Source: Nitrospira sp.
GTDB taxonomy: Bacteria > Nitrospirota > Nitrospiria > Nitrospirales > Nitrospiraceae
Reading direction: 5' to 3'
Length of the DNA: 40,930 nt
Assembly: GCA_005116775.1 (NCBI GenBank)
Contig: SWDN01000017.1
Span: 217,499-258,428 of the forward strand
Within the stretch, counting starts at the first letter, position 1; the number at the start of each line of letters is the position of its first letter. A program made the translations under genes and the position numbers. Shown piece by piece: positions 33,027 to 40,930 of the stretch. The notes under the pieces were generated by a model. It saw nothing but the letters and a program-made list of their open reading frames with translations. It ran no database searches and was not told where the DNA came from.

Positions 33027-34862
33027 TTACTGACTCGGTATCTTCTCAGATACACGACGTTTAGCCTGTTGAATACGTTCTTCTTGAGTTGGATCACCCA
33101 TCCCCTGTTCGCGAAATCGATCCATCAGCTTGTTATTCGAGGGATCAAGCTCCAAGGCGCGGAGCCAGGACTCGCGAGCATCTGTGAGATTTCGTTGCTT
33201 GGCGTAGATATCACCAAGATGTTCGTAGATCACCGGGTCATCACCGGCAAGCGCAACGGCGCGCTTCATCTCCGTTAAGGCCTCGGTGACCATATCGGTT
33301 TTAAACAAGGCCCAGGCGAGGCTATCGATATAGTATCCATTGTTCGGCTTGAGCGCGACAGCCCGCTTTGTCAAGGAGAGCGCTTGGTCGATGTTGATCC
33401 CCCGCTCTGCGTAGCTATATCCCAGATAATTCAGCGCGTCGGCATGATGCGGATCCAGCTTGATGGCCGTCTCCATGACACGCACGACGTCATCGAATCG
33501 ATTGAGCTTGTCGTACGCCGTACCAAGATTGAAGTGCAAGTCGGCGTTCTTGGGGTTCTCTCTGATGCCTTCTTCCAAGGCTTTCGCCGCATCATCAAAC
33601 TGTTCGCTCTGCACATAGGCCAATCCCAGCACGATGTGGGCTTCGGGCTGTTTCGGATTAATCGTGATGGCCTTCGTCAAATGCGTGACAGCTTCGGAAG
33701 ACTGTTTTAATCGGTAGAACAACAGACCGAGGTGCAGATGCCCTTCAAAGAACGAGGGCTCAAGTTGCACGTTGAACGTGTACGTCTCGATCGCTTTCTT
33801 CGTGTCCTTGGATTCCTCGTAGAGAAACCCAAGGTAGTCTCTGATCTTGAGCTCCGTCGGGCGCGCCTTGAGAATCCGGACGAGTTGATCGATGGCCCTG
33901 GGGTAGTCCTTCTCTTCTCCGTACAAAATTGCCATCCGAAGCTGGGCATCGAGATCCAACGGGTCTTCTGTCAATAGATCGTTCAATTCCTTCCTAGCAC
34001 CCTGATAATCCTTCGCAGCCACATAGAGCCTAACTAATTGGTGTCGGATATCCCGGTTTCGCGGGTTCACAGTCTGGAGGTATTTCCGTAGCACGGCGAT
34101 CGCTCGATCTTGGGACTGCCGGGACTCATAGAGTGACGCAAGCGCAAGATAGGCCGGCTCAAATGAAGGATTGACCACAATCGCCCGCTCCAAACTCGTC
34201 GCCGCTTCTTCACTCTTCCCCGCATCGAGGAGTATCCGCCCCAAGTGGTAATGGCCGACGGCGGACTCTGGAGCCTTCGCCAATCCTGCCCGGATGGTCT
34301 GTTCTGCTTCAGGCTGCCGCTTCAAGTTCAACAGCAGCAGACCCTTTGTAAAATAGGGATCGCTCAAGGTTGGATCAATCTCGATTGCACGATCCAGCAA
34401 TTTCAATGCCCGTTCTCCTTGACCTGCGCTGGCTAAAATACCCGCCATCTGTGTGAGCAGATGACCGTCCTGGCTTGCGCTCTCTGCTGCTTGGTCCGCA
34501 TAGCTGATGGCATTGGGCATATCGCCAAGCGAGAAATAGAGGCCAGCCAGTCGGGCTTTCACGGACTGGGACGCCGGATCCGCTTTCAGCGCGGCCTGAT
34601 ATTCTCGAATCGCACGATCCATATCCTGCGCAAGCTCGGCTTGGTACCCCAGCATAAAATGGTAGGACGCGGCGGCATCGAGTGGATGGGTTGTGGACAG
34701 CGCCTTCGGTGCACCGGCTGGGACAGCCATCTTGTCAGGCAGCTGCGGCGCAGCAGCGCAGGCTGTCACTACCAGGGAGAGCAGCGTACAGATTACGCGA
34801 GAAAACAGGATGAGACCTCGGCGGCTCGCTATTCGGCTCGGCATCAAGCTGGTCATGGGCAC
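33027..34862 (-). CDS. TPR-repeat lipoprotein
   Basis: The 611-residue protein has a signal peptide (FSRVICTLLSLVV) ending in the lipobox VVTAC, then about 14 tetratricopeptide-type repeats (examples: AIREYQAALKADPAS, AIETYTFNVQLEPSF, RFDDVVRVMETAIKLDPHH) up to a charged C-terminus. The GTG start at 34862 has AAGGG 7 nt upstream. Such proteins act as envelope scaffolds, for example in pilus or secretin assembly. Proximity to the pilin operon on the same strand hints at that, but a 467-nt gap separates them. Confidence 0.88.
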   Translation of the reverse strand: MPMTSLMPSRIASRRGLILFSRVICTLLSLVVTACAAAPQLPDKMAVPAGAPKALSTTHPLDAAASYHFMLGYQAELAQDMDRAIREYQAALKADPASQSVKARLAGLYFSLGDMPNAISYADQAAESASQDGHLLTQMAGILASAGQGERALKLLDRAIEIDPTLSDPYFTKGLLLLNLKRQPEAEQTIRAGLAKAPESAVGHYHLGRILLDAGKSEEAATSLERAIVVNPSFEPAYLALASLYESRQSQDRAIAVLRKYLQTVNPRNRDIRHQLVRLYVAAKDYQGARKELNDLLTEDPLDLDAQLRMAILYGEEKDYPRAIDQLVRILKARPTELKIRDYLGFLYEESKDTKKAIETYTFNVQLEPSFFEGHLHLGLLFYRLKQSSEAVTHLTKAITINPKQPEAHIVLGLAYVQSEQFDDAAKALEEGIRENPKNADLHFNLGTAYDKLNRFDDVVRVMETAIKLDPHHADALNYLGYSYAERGINIDQALSLTKRAVALKPNNGYYIDSLAWALFKTDMVTEALTEMKRAVALAGDDPVIYEHLGDIYAKQRNLTDARESWLRALELDPSNNKLMDRFREQGMGDPTQEERIQQAKRRVSEKIPSQ

Positions 34863-34935
34863 TCGTAAACCCTTTTGCTGGGTTCAGATGGGACTGTAAT
34901 GGTACAAAAGATTATACGGGTGGGGTGATACAGGG

Positions 34936-36291
34936 TCAAACGACTTCTCTATTGTCAAGGCTCTCGAACTTCGCGAAACGGTCGAGGAAGGTGAGCACCT
35001 TTTTCCCGGTTGGGCCATTGCGATGTTTACTCACAAGGATGTCGGCTTCTCCCTTTCGTTCAGAATGTTCATCGTACACGTCCTCGCGATAGATAAACAT
35101 GACGACGTCGGCATCCTGCTCGATCGCGCCGCTCTCACGAAGGTCTGCCAGCATTGGAATCGGAGGCTTGCGGGCCTCCACCGCGCGGCTGAGCTGCGAC
35201 AGCGCAACGACCGGCACATTGAGTTCCTTGGCCAGGGCCTTCAGCGACCGGGAGATATCGGAGATTTCCTGCTGACGGGATTCCGAGTCGCTCCGCCCCT
35301 GCATCAACTGGAGGTAGTCGACAATCAACAGACCCAGTCCTCGTTCGGCTTTCAGCCGGCGTGCCTTACCCCGCATCTGCTGCACGGTAATACCACCCGT
35401 ATCGTCGATAAAGATCGGAGCCTGTTCCAACCGGCCAGCCGCTTCTGCCAGGCGCCACCAATCCTCTTTCTGAAGTTTGCCGGTTCGGAGACCATGCGAA
35501 TCGACTCGCGCTTCTGAGCTCAACATGCGCAGGACAATTTGAGGCTTCGACATTTCCAGACTAAAAATTCCAACGACTGTGCCTGCGTGAATAGCCGCAT
35601 GGGTTGCCATCCCCAGCGCTAAGCTGGTCTTTCCCATGCTGGGGCGGCCTGCGATCACCACGAGATCGGAGGGTTGAAGTCCCGCTGTAATGTCGTCGAG
35701 ATCGTAAAAACCCGTCGGAACACCCGTGACATGCTCTTTGCGCTTTGACAGCTTATCGACGAGGTCGAGACTTTCTTTGATGATGGAATTGATCGGGGTG
35801 AACGATCGATCCAGTTTGCCTTGGACGATGCCAAACACCGACCGCTCCGCGAAATCGAGCAGGTCATCCACTGAAGAGGTGCCTTCGTACCCGCGCGTGA
35901 GCACTTCTGTAGAGGTATGGATCAACTCTCTCAGCAAGGCCTTGTCACGCACAATCTTGCAGTGGTAGCGGATATTGGCGGAGCTGGCGACGCTTTGCAC
36001 AAGTTCCGCTAAATAGGCTGCGCCTCCAACAGCCTCGACTTCACCTTGCGCTTTCAATCGTTCCGTCAACGTAATCTGATCGATCACTTCTCCGACATCA
36101 GACAAATCCAGCATCGCGCGGTAGATCTTCCGATGTGACGTGCGGTAGAAGTTCTCTTCGACCAGCAATTCCATCGCCTTGGCCATCGCGCTGTTGTCGA
36201 GGAGGACTGCACCGAGAACCGATTGCTCGGCCTCCAGGTTTTGAGGCGGCAGCTTGGGCTGAGACAGGTCGGTGGCTGATATGGATTTCAT
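34936..36291 (-). CDS. dnaB: Replicative DNA helicase
   Basis: The 451-residue protein unwinds DNA at the replication fork as a hexamer. The N-terminal primase-interaction domain (PPQNLEAEQSVLGAVLLD) is followed by the RecA-like core with Walker A GRPSMGKTSLAL, Walker B LLIVDYLQLM and the C-terminal RESGAIEQDADVVMFI and SKHRNGPTG motifs. The length is normal and no intein is present. Its ATG overlaps the stop of hisZ by one base (TAATG), so the two are translationally linked. Confidence 0.96.
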   Translation of the reverse strand: MKSISATDLSQPKLPPQNLEAEQSVLGAVLLDNSAMAKAMELLVEENFYRTSHRKIYRAMLDLSDVGEVIDQITLTERLKAQGEVEAVGGAAYLAELVQSVASSANIRYHCKIVRDKALLRELIHTSTEVLTRGYEGTSSVDDLLDFAERSVFGIVQGKLDRSFTPINSIIKESLDLVDKLSKRKEHVTGVPTGFYDLDDITAGLQPSDLVVIAGRPSMGKTSLALGMATHAAIHAGTVVGIFSLEMSKPQIVLRMLSSEARVDSHGLRTGKLQKEDWWRLAEAAGRLEQAPIFIDDTGGITVQQMRGKARRLKAERGLGLLIVDYLQLMQGRSDSESRQQEISDISRSLKALAKELNVPVVALSQLSRAVEARKPPIPMLADLRESGAIEQDADVVMFIYREDVYDEHSERKGEADILVSKHRNGPTGKKVLTFLDRFAKFESLDNREVV

Positions 36292-37694
36292 TACTGTTTC
36301 TTCACCCGCCCCTGAGACCGACGAGCTGCGGCCACCAAGTCTGCGATCTCAATCTTTTTCGAAAGACGATTCAGATTCTCAGTCCGTCGGCCCTGCTTAA
36401 GGGCCGCGAGCGGCTCGACCACCAATACGTCATCATGACCCATTCCTGGCGCCCCGACCACCACCACAGCTGCTGCCTGCTGAGCCAACCCAGCCGTCAC
36501 TGCATTAGGTATCAGCGCTGCGTCGCTCCCCTTCATCGACTGCTGCACGACCCGAGAGCGAGTTCGACGCAACTGGGCCACAACTGCGGCCAATCGCCGA
36601 GTCGCTTTTCGTGGCGCGACAACCAGATAGTCCACCCGCGTCGAAACCGATGTCTCCTCAGGAAACTCTACAGTTCTGAAGAGTCGATCGACATCCAACC
36701 CGAAACCTGTTGAGGGCATTGGCCTGCCGAATCGGCCGATCAAGTGATCATACCGTCCGCCACCGCCTAACTCCGCCCCCATCCCTTCGGCGAATACATC
36801 GAATACGACACCGTCATAGTAATCGAAACCTCGGAACTCTCCAAGATCCAGAAGCAGCGATTCTCGATAGCCTGCCGCGCAAAGCAGTTGATACACCTGG
36901 GCAAGCCGTTCGAGCGGAGCGGCCAGCGCCGGATCGCCGGCTGCAAGGATTCGTCCGCGCGCCAGCACTTCCTCTTGACCGTACAACTCAGGTGCTTCCC
37001 GAATAGCCCGCGCCACCGTCTTTGAGATGCGCTCGCCAGCAAGGATCTCTTCGAGCCTCGGTAGATCCTTTCTCGCCGCCGCTTGCTCTGCCAATTTCTG
37101 GCCCCGCGCCGACAGCCCGGATCGCAGCAAGAGCCCCTTAATAAATCCCACATGTCCAAGGGATACTGTAAACGCCTTCAGGCCGATTGTGCGGAGACAC
37201 TCGATCATCAAGCCGATCACTTCACTGTCGCTCGTCACATCGTCAGGACCGATCAGTTCGGCTCCGATCTGAAAGATTTCTCGGCCTCGCCCAGCATGCT
37301 CTTGTTCGTAGCGAAACACAGACGTTCGATAGGAGAGACGCAACGGCAGCGTCGTGCCTGTCAGCCCCATGGCAACCGTCCTGGCAATCTGCGCCGTGGC
37401 GTCTGGACGAAGAAGCAACGTCCGCCCTGTTGTCCGATCGACAAACTGATAACAGTGTTCGATGAGTTCCGGCTCAAGACCTGGAGCCAAAACGTCGAGA
37501 TACTCGAACGTAGGAAGAATGATCTCATCGTAGCCCCACCTGTCGACTTGAGCGAGCAACAGCGCTTCAAGACGACGGACCTGCTTCGCCGCGTGAGGAA
37601 GAATCGTCGCCATGCCCACGGGGACCAGCGAACGTTCGCGGGACGATGGAACCTGCCCCGAAGAAGGGCGGGGCTTCGGAGGAACGGAGACCAT
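36291..37694 (-). CDS. hisZ: ATP phosphoribosyltransferase regulatory subunit (HisRS paralogue)
   Basis: The 467-residue protein is a histidyl-tRNA synthetase-like protein. Motif 2 is FRYEQEHAGRGREIFQIGAE, followed by FRGFDYYDGVVFDVF and LGGGGRYDHLIGRFG. The substitutions in the FDYYDG region fit HisZ, which partners with the short HisG in histidine synthesis, better than a true HisRS. The C-terminal ~100 residues look like a remnant of the anticodon-binding domain (VDYLVVAPRK and VVVVGAPGMGHDD), so it is longer than many HisZ. No hisG is nearby. A true synthetase cannot be excluded by eye. Confidence 0.8.
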   Translation of the reverse strand: MVSVPPKPRPSSGQVPSSRERSLVPVGMATILPHAAKQVRRLEALLLAQVDRWGYDEIILPTFEYLDVLAPGLEPELIEHCYQFVDRTTGRTLLLRPDATAQIARTVAMGLTGTTLPLRLSYRTSVFRYEQEHAGRGREIFQIGAELIGPDDVTSDSEVIGLMIECLRTIGLKAFTVSLGHVGFIKGLLLRSGLSARGQKLAEQAAARKDLPRLEEILAGERISKTVARAIREAPELYGQEEVLARGRILAAGDPALAAPLERLAQVYQLLCAAGYRESLLLDLGEFRGFDYYDGVVFDVFAEGMGAELGGGGRYDHLIGRFGRPMPSTGFGLDVDRLFRTVEFPEETSVSTRVDYLVVAPRKATRRLAAVVAQLRRTRSRVVQQSMKGSDAALIPNAVTAGLAQQAAAVVVVGAPGMGHDDVLVVEPLAALKQGRRTENLNRLSKKIEIADLVAAARRSQGRVKKQ

Positions 37695-37721
37695 GGCTGA
37701 CCTGATGGATGACGCGCGGAG

Positions 37722-39311
37722 TTAGGATAGATCCGCGACTTTGACCGAGATAATGTCTTTGCTGGATTTGATCGTCTCAAGAACCTTGGCCGGGAAGGCT
37801 GCATCGGAGCCGATGATGAGCATGGCGTTCCCTCCACGTTTCTCCAAGGCGCACTGCATCCTCACAATATTGATCTGGTTGTCGCCGAGCACCTTTCCCA
37901 CCATCCCGATGACTCCTGGGCGATCGATATTGAGGATCAGCAGCATATGTCCTTCCGGCACCACTTCAACGTTGAACTGATCGATTTCCACCACGCGCGG
38001 ATCTTTCTTGTGATAGAGCGTGCCTGCCACCTGGTACGATTTCTTACCGGCTTCCACTCGTACACGAATCAGGCTGGTAAAATCTCCCGCGTCGGAACTC
38101 TTCACTTCCTTCACTTCAATCCCGCGCTCCTTCGCGACGACCGGCGCGTTCACGTAGTTCACAGGCGCTTCCATGATCGGGGTCAATAGCCCCTTCAATA
38201 CGGCAATTGTAAGCGGCGCGATGGACAGACTCGCCACTTCTCCACTGTACTCGACGGTCACGCGCTCAAGTCCGCCTTCGCACAGCTGGGTTTGCAAATT
38301 TCCCAACCGCTCAGCTAACGACAAGTAGGGCTGGAGCCTCGGGAGTAACTCTGGAGAAACAGACGGGATATTCACTGCCCCGCGGGCAATGCCCTTGGTG
38401 AAATAATCAACGATCTGTTCCGCGATTCCGATGGCCACATTCTCTTGCGCCTCTGTTGTCTGGGCTCCGATGTGCGGCGTACAGATAAAGTTATCCAGCG
38501 TCAACAATGGATGGTCTGCCTTGACCGGCTCTTCTTCAAACACGTCGAACGCAGCGGCGGCCACGCGCTTGACCTTTAACGCGTCGAACAGATCGCCCTC
38601 ATGAATAATCCCGCCGCGGGCGCAATTGACGATCATCACCCCTGGCTTCATCGTCGAGATCGACTGCGCATTGATGAGGCCCTTGGTCTCAGGCGTCAAC
38701 GGCGTATGGACAGAGATGATATCGGCTCGCTTGAAGAGTTCATCCAGCGGCATCATGGTCACGCCCATCTTCTGCGCGCGTTCCTCGGATAAGTAAGGAT
38801 CATAGGCGACCACACTCATACCGATTCCTTGCGCCAGCTTCGTGAGATGGCTACCGATTTGCCCTGCGCCGACGATGCCGAGCACCTTGTTGTAGAGCTC
38901 GACACCCATGAATTTATCTTTTTCCCACTTGCCGGCTTTGACCGATGCAGTCGCTTGGGGAATACGACGGCTCATCGCCCAAATCATCGACATCGTATGC
39001 TCGGCCGTCGTGACGGTATTGCCGCCCGGCGTGTTCATCACGACAATGCCGCGGCGCGTGGCTGCCGGTGTGTCGACATTGTCCAACCCGGACCCGGCCC
39101 GCCCGACGACTTTCAGTTTATCGGCTGCCGCAATCAGTTCTTCTGTCACCTTGGTGCCAGACCGTACGATCAGCCCATCGGCATCCTTGATCTCCTTGAA
39201 CAATTCTTCTTTCGGCATCTTGGACTTCACCACGACAGTGAATCCAGCCTTCTCTAACAACTCCACACCCTGCTTTGACAAACTATCGCTGATGAGAATT
39301 TTCATGCCCAT
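37722..39311 (-). CDS. serA: D-3-phosphoglycerate dehydrogenase
   Basis: The 529-residue enzyme oxidises 3-phosphoglycerate to start serine synthesis. The NAD Rossmann motif GIVGAGQIGSHL, the catalytic Arg/Glu/His region (VNCARGGIIHE, HIGAQTTEAQEN) and the C-terminal ASB and ACT domains (MLLILNIDRPGVIGMVG) are all present. The length is that of the long type. It lies 40 nt downstream of an aminotransferase gene on the same strand, together suggesting a serine unit. Confidence 0.95.
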   Translation of the reverse strand: MGMKILISDSLSKQGVELLEKAGFTVVVKSKMPKEELFKEIKDADGLIVRSGTKVTEELIAAADKLKVVGRAGSGLDNVDTPAATRRGIVVMNTPGGNTVTTAEHTMSMIWAMSRRIPQATASVKAGKWEKDKFMGVELYNKVLGIVGAGQIGSHLTKLAQGIGMSVVAYDPYLSEERAQKMGVTMMPLDELFKRADIISVHTPLTPETKGLINAQSISTMKPGVMIVNCARGGIIHEGDLFDALKVKRVAAAAFDVFEEEPVKADHPLLTLDNFICTPHIGAQTTEAQENVAIGIAEQIVDYFTKGIARGAVNIPSVSPELLPRLQPYLSLAERLGNLQTQLCEGGLERVTVEYSGEVASLSIAPLTIAVLKGLLTPIMEAPVNYVNAPVVAKERGIEVKEVKSSDAGDFTSLIRVRVEAGKKSYQVAGTLYHKKDPRVVEIDQFNVEVVPEGHMLLILNIDRPGVIGMVGKVLGDNQINIVRMQCALEKRGGNAMLIIGSDAAFPAKVLETIKSSKDIISVKVADLS

Positions 39312-39351
39312 TGTGTCTGCCTTAAGTCGGAAGAGTTTGGAGATAGACGCC

Positions 39352-40491
39352 CTACGCCATGAGAATTTCTTGAGCCTTCGCGACGCCGCTGCCGAGCTTC
39401 ACAGGATGCCCCAGCCCCTTGAGTACCATCTCAACAGCCGCTACACACATGATAATATCGAAACGATCCATGTAACCCATGTGGGAGACTCGGAAGATCT
39501 TCCCCTTCAAATGGTCCTGCCCGCCTGCCGCAGTCATGCCATATTGGACACGTAGATTCTTATAAATAGCCTGCCCATCCACACCCTCCGGCGCTGACAC
39601 GGCGGTCAGAGCATCGCTCGGCGATTCTTTTGGAAACAGCGCGAGCCCGGCGCCCTGCATTCCTTCACGCATAGCCTTTGCGAGCAAAGCTTGACGTCCG
39701 AATACTCCTTCAAGCCCTTCAGCTCTCATCATCTTCAGCACTTCCTGCAGCCCGATAATGAGGGATACAGCCGGCGTGTAGGCCGTCTGATTTTTTAGCT
39801 GATTCTCCTGCTCTTTCTTGAAATTGAAATAGAACGCCGTGTTCTTCGCTTTCTCTGCCAACTGCCAGGCTTTGTCGCTCACGCTGACGAATGCCAGGCC
39901 AGGCGGAAGCATCAAGGCCTTTTGCGACCCGGTCACCACAACATCGATTCCCCACTCGTCAGTTTTGATATCGAACACGCCGAGGGCAGTAATGGCATCC
40001 ACCACCAGAATGGTCTCTCCATAGGGCTTCACGACCTCTCCAAGAGCTTTGACGTCGTGGGCCACACCTGTGGAGGTCTCACTGGCCTGCACGTACACGG
40101 CTTTGATTCCCGGATCTTTTTTCAATGCATCGGCCACTGCTTGCGGGTTGACGGCCCGCCCCCATTCCACCTTAATTTCCGTGACCTCGGCCCCGAACGT
40201 CTTACAAAGCTTGGTCCATCGCTCTCCAAATTTTCCCCCATTGATCGTAAGGGCCTTGTCGCCGGGAGAGAGAAAGTTCGATACCGCCCCTTCCATACCT
40301 CCGGTTCCGGAAGCTGCAAGCATGAGCACGTTGTTCTTCGTTTGATACAGCCACTTGAGTCCGTCGCGGACTTCCGCAAACACCTTGTCGAACTCGGGAG
40401 CACGATGGTGGAACATGGGTCGCGCCATGGCCAGCAGCACTTCCGGGGGCACAGGCGTCGGACCGGGAGCCAGCAAATACCGTTTCAGCAT
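39352..40491 (-). CDS. Class V PLP aminotransferase (serine/alanine-glyoxylate type)
   Basis: The 379-residue protein has LLAPGPTPVPPEVL at the start, the PLP lysine in VVTGSQKALMLPPG and VVDAITALGVFDI. This is the soluble class V family that includes alanine- or serine-glyoxylate and serine-pyruvate aminotransferases, rather than classic SerC. TAGGAGG lies 8 nt upstream. Adjacent serA suggests it supplies or removes serine amino groups (for example phosphohydroxypyruvate to phosphoserine), which is inference. No other pathway gene is beside it. Confidence 0.92.
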   Translation of the reverse strand: MLKRYLLAPGPTPVPPEVLLAMARPMFHHRAPEFDKVFAEVRDGLKWLYQTKNNVLMLAASGTGGMEGAVSNFLSPGDKALTINGGKFGERWTKLCKTFGAEVTEIKVEWGRAVNPQAVADALKKDPGIKAVYVQASETSTGVAHDVKALGEVVKPYGETILVVDAITALGVFDIKTDEWGIDVVVTGSQKALMLPPGLAFVSVSDKAWQLAEKAKNTAFYFNFKKEQENQLKNQTAYTPAVSLIIGLQEVLKMMRAEGLEGVFGRQALLAKAMREGMQGAGLALFPKESPSDALTAVSAPEGVDGQAIYKNLRVQYGMTAAGGQDHLKGKIFRVSHMGYMDRFDIIMCVAAVEMVLKGLGHPVKLGSGVAKAQEILMA

Positions 40492-40719
40492 TGACTGATC
40501 CTCCTAAGCAGGATGAAACGTGAAAGCCTTACGCAGGAAGGTGGGACGATACCATTGCCTCTTAAAATCTGTCAAGGCAAGGAACCGTGCAGACTCATGT
40601 GTTTTCAGGCTGTTGGGACACACCCATGCCGGCACGGCTTCTGCTGACAAATTTGCGCCAATGTTTGAGTGCCTGCCCTCGTGCTACCAAAGGAGGGGCA
40701 TCATTCCTCTTTCAATTCC

Positions 40720-40748
40720 TTGACACGGACACAGTCCATCGATAGTCT
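40720..40748 (+). promoter_or_regulatory. Candidate promoter for the right-edge gene
   Basis: TTGACA (40720-40725), a 17-nt spacer and TAGTCT (40743-40748). The -35 is perfect and the spacing ideal; the -10 is a weak match (three of six). The ATG at 40762 is only 13 nt away. Confidence 0.4.
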
Positions 40749-40761
40749 AGCCTCACAGAAT

Positions 40762-40930
40762 ATGACACACTTCCCACAGAATATTGAGGCCCGCATCACG
40801 ATGATGCCTCGCAGGCGTGGACAAGCGGTCATCCCGGTGGCGCTCGTCCTGGGAATGTGGTTCGGTTTCTCCGCTCCTACCGTCCTACATGCTGCGGCTC
40901 CTTCCGAAATTACGACAACTACCCTTTCTA
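40762..40930 (+). CDS. N-terminus of a secreted protein, cut by the window edge
   Basis: The frame from ATG 40762 is open to the end (56 codons). It encodes a basic stretch, MPRRRGQ, then a hydrophobic run, VIPVALVLGMWFGFSA, and a likely cleavage after LHAAA. The start of the mature part, PSEITTTTLS, gives no family. An internal ATG near 40804 (MPRRRGQ) may be the true start. It runs divergently from the aminotransferase across a 270-nt gap. Confidence 0.6.
   Translation, partial: MTHFPQNIEARITMMPRRRGQAVIPVALVLGMWFGFSAPTVLHAAAPSEITTTTLS

Overview
The window looks like a stretch of chromosome from a Nitrospira-type bacterium (phylum Nitrospirota). This is an inference from protein flavour, GC-rich codon use and gene content; I could not run a search. 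Most genes are housekeeping or envelope genes. There is no prophage, transposase, CRISPR array, tRNA or rRNA that I can see.

Layout. Positions 1-2.7 kb: the tail of an upstream gene, an M50 site-2-type protease overlapping trpS, a PEGA lipoprotein and a small secreted protein. Positions 2.8-8.4 kb: the first part of an outer-membrane efflux (TolC/CusC-type) gene runs head-on into the first half of gltD; intact gltB follows on the minus strand. Positions 8.6-13.5 kb: a long-chain polyprenyl diphosphate synthase, a DUF1015 protein, an NtrC-type response regulator and a MurU-like sugar nucleotidyltransferase. Positions 13.5-19.2 kb: a decayed accessory region with an internally deleted amgK-like kinase, small membrane or zinc-ribbon-like proteins, a polysaccharide flippase, a secreted lectin/lyase-like lipoprotein, a multiply frameshifted lipoprotein and a VanZ protein.

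Positions 19.3-26.7 kb: a GH57 glucan-active enzyme with galT; a ThiS/MoaD-like sulfur carrier, a TtuA-type tRNA thiolase and a PagL-type lipid A deacylase joined by 4-nt overlaps; a DnaJ-like co-chaperone; and a second broken join in which a His-rich exported protein runs into the last quarter of ilvD. Positions 26.8-34.9 kb (minus strand): an S1C serine protease, a DegT aminotransferase, a type IV pilin operon (pilin, membrane-anchored repeat protein, ABC ATPase, ABC permease) resembling pilA-pilG-pilH-pilI of Myxococcus, and a large TPR lipoprotein. Positions 34.9-40.5 kb (minus strand): dnaB, hisZ, serA and a class V aminotransferase; a truncated secreted-protein gene starts at the right edge.

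Two signals stand out. First, gene boundaries repeatedly carry arrays of degenerate 7-nt units (TCAGCTA-like) or about 10-nt units (TTTGGTCTAT-like), often as inverted arrays between converging genes. Second, several genes are broken by clean joins or single-base shifts (tolC/gltD, amgK, a lipoprotein, the His-rich gene/ilvD), and ttuA contains an imperfect 63-residue internal duplication whose parts differ in age. Either this genome is losing genes through short recombination events or the assembly merges related strains. Read-level checks would decide.
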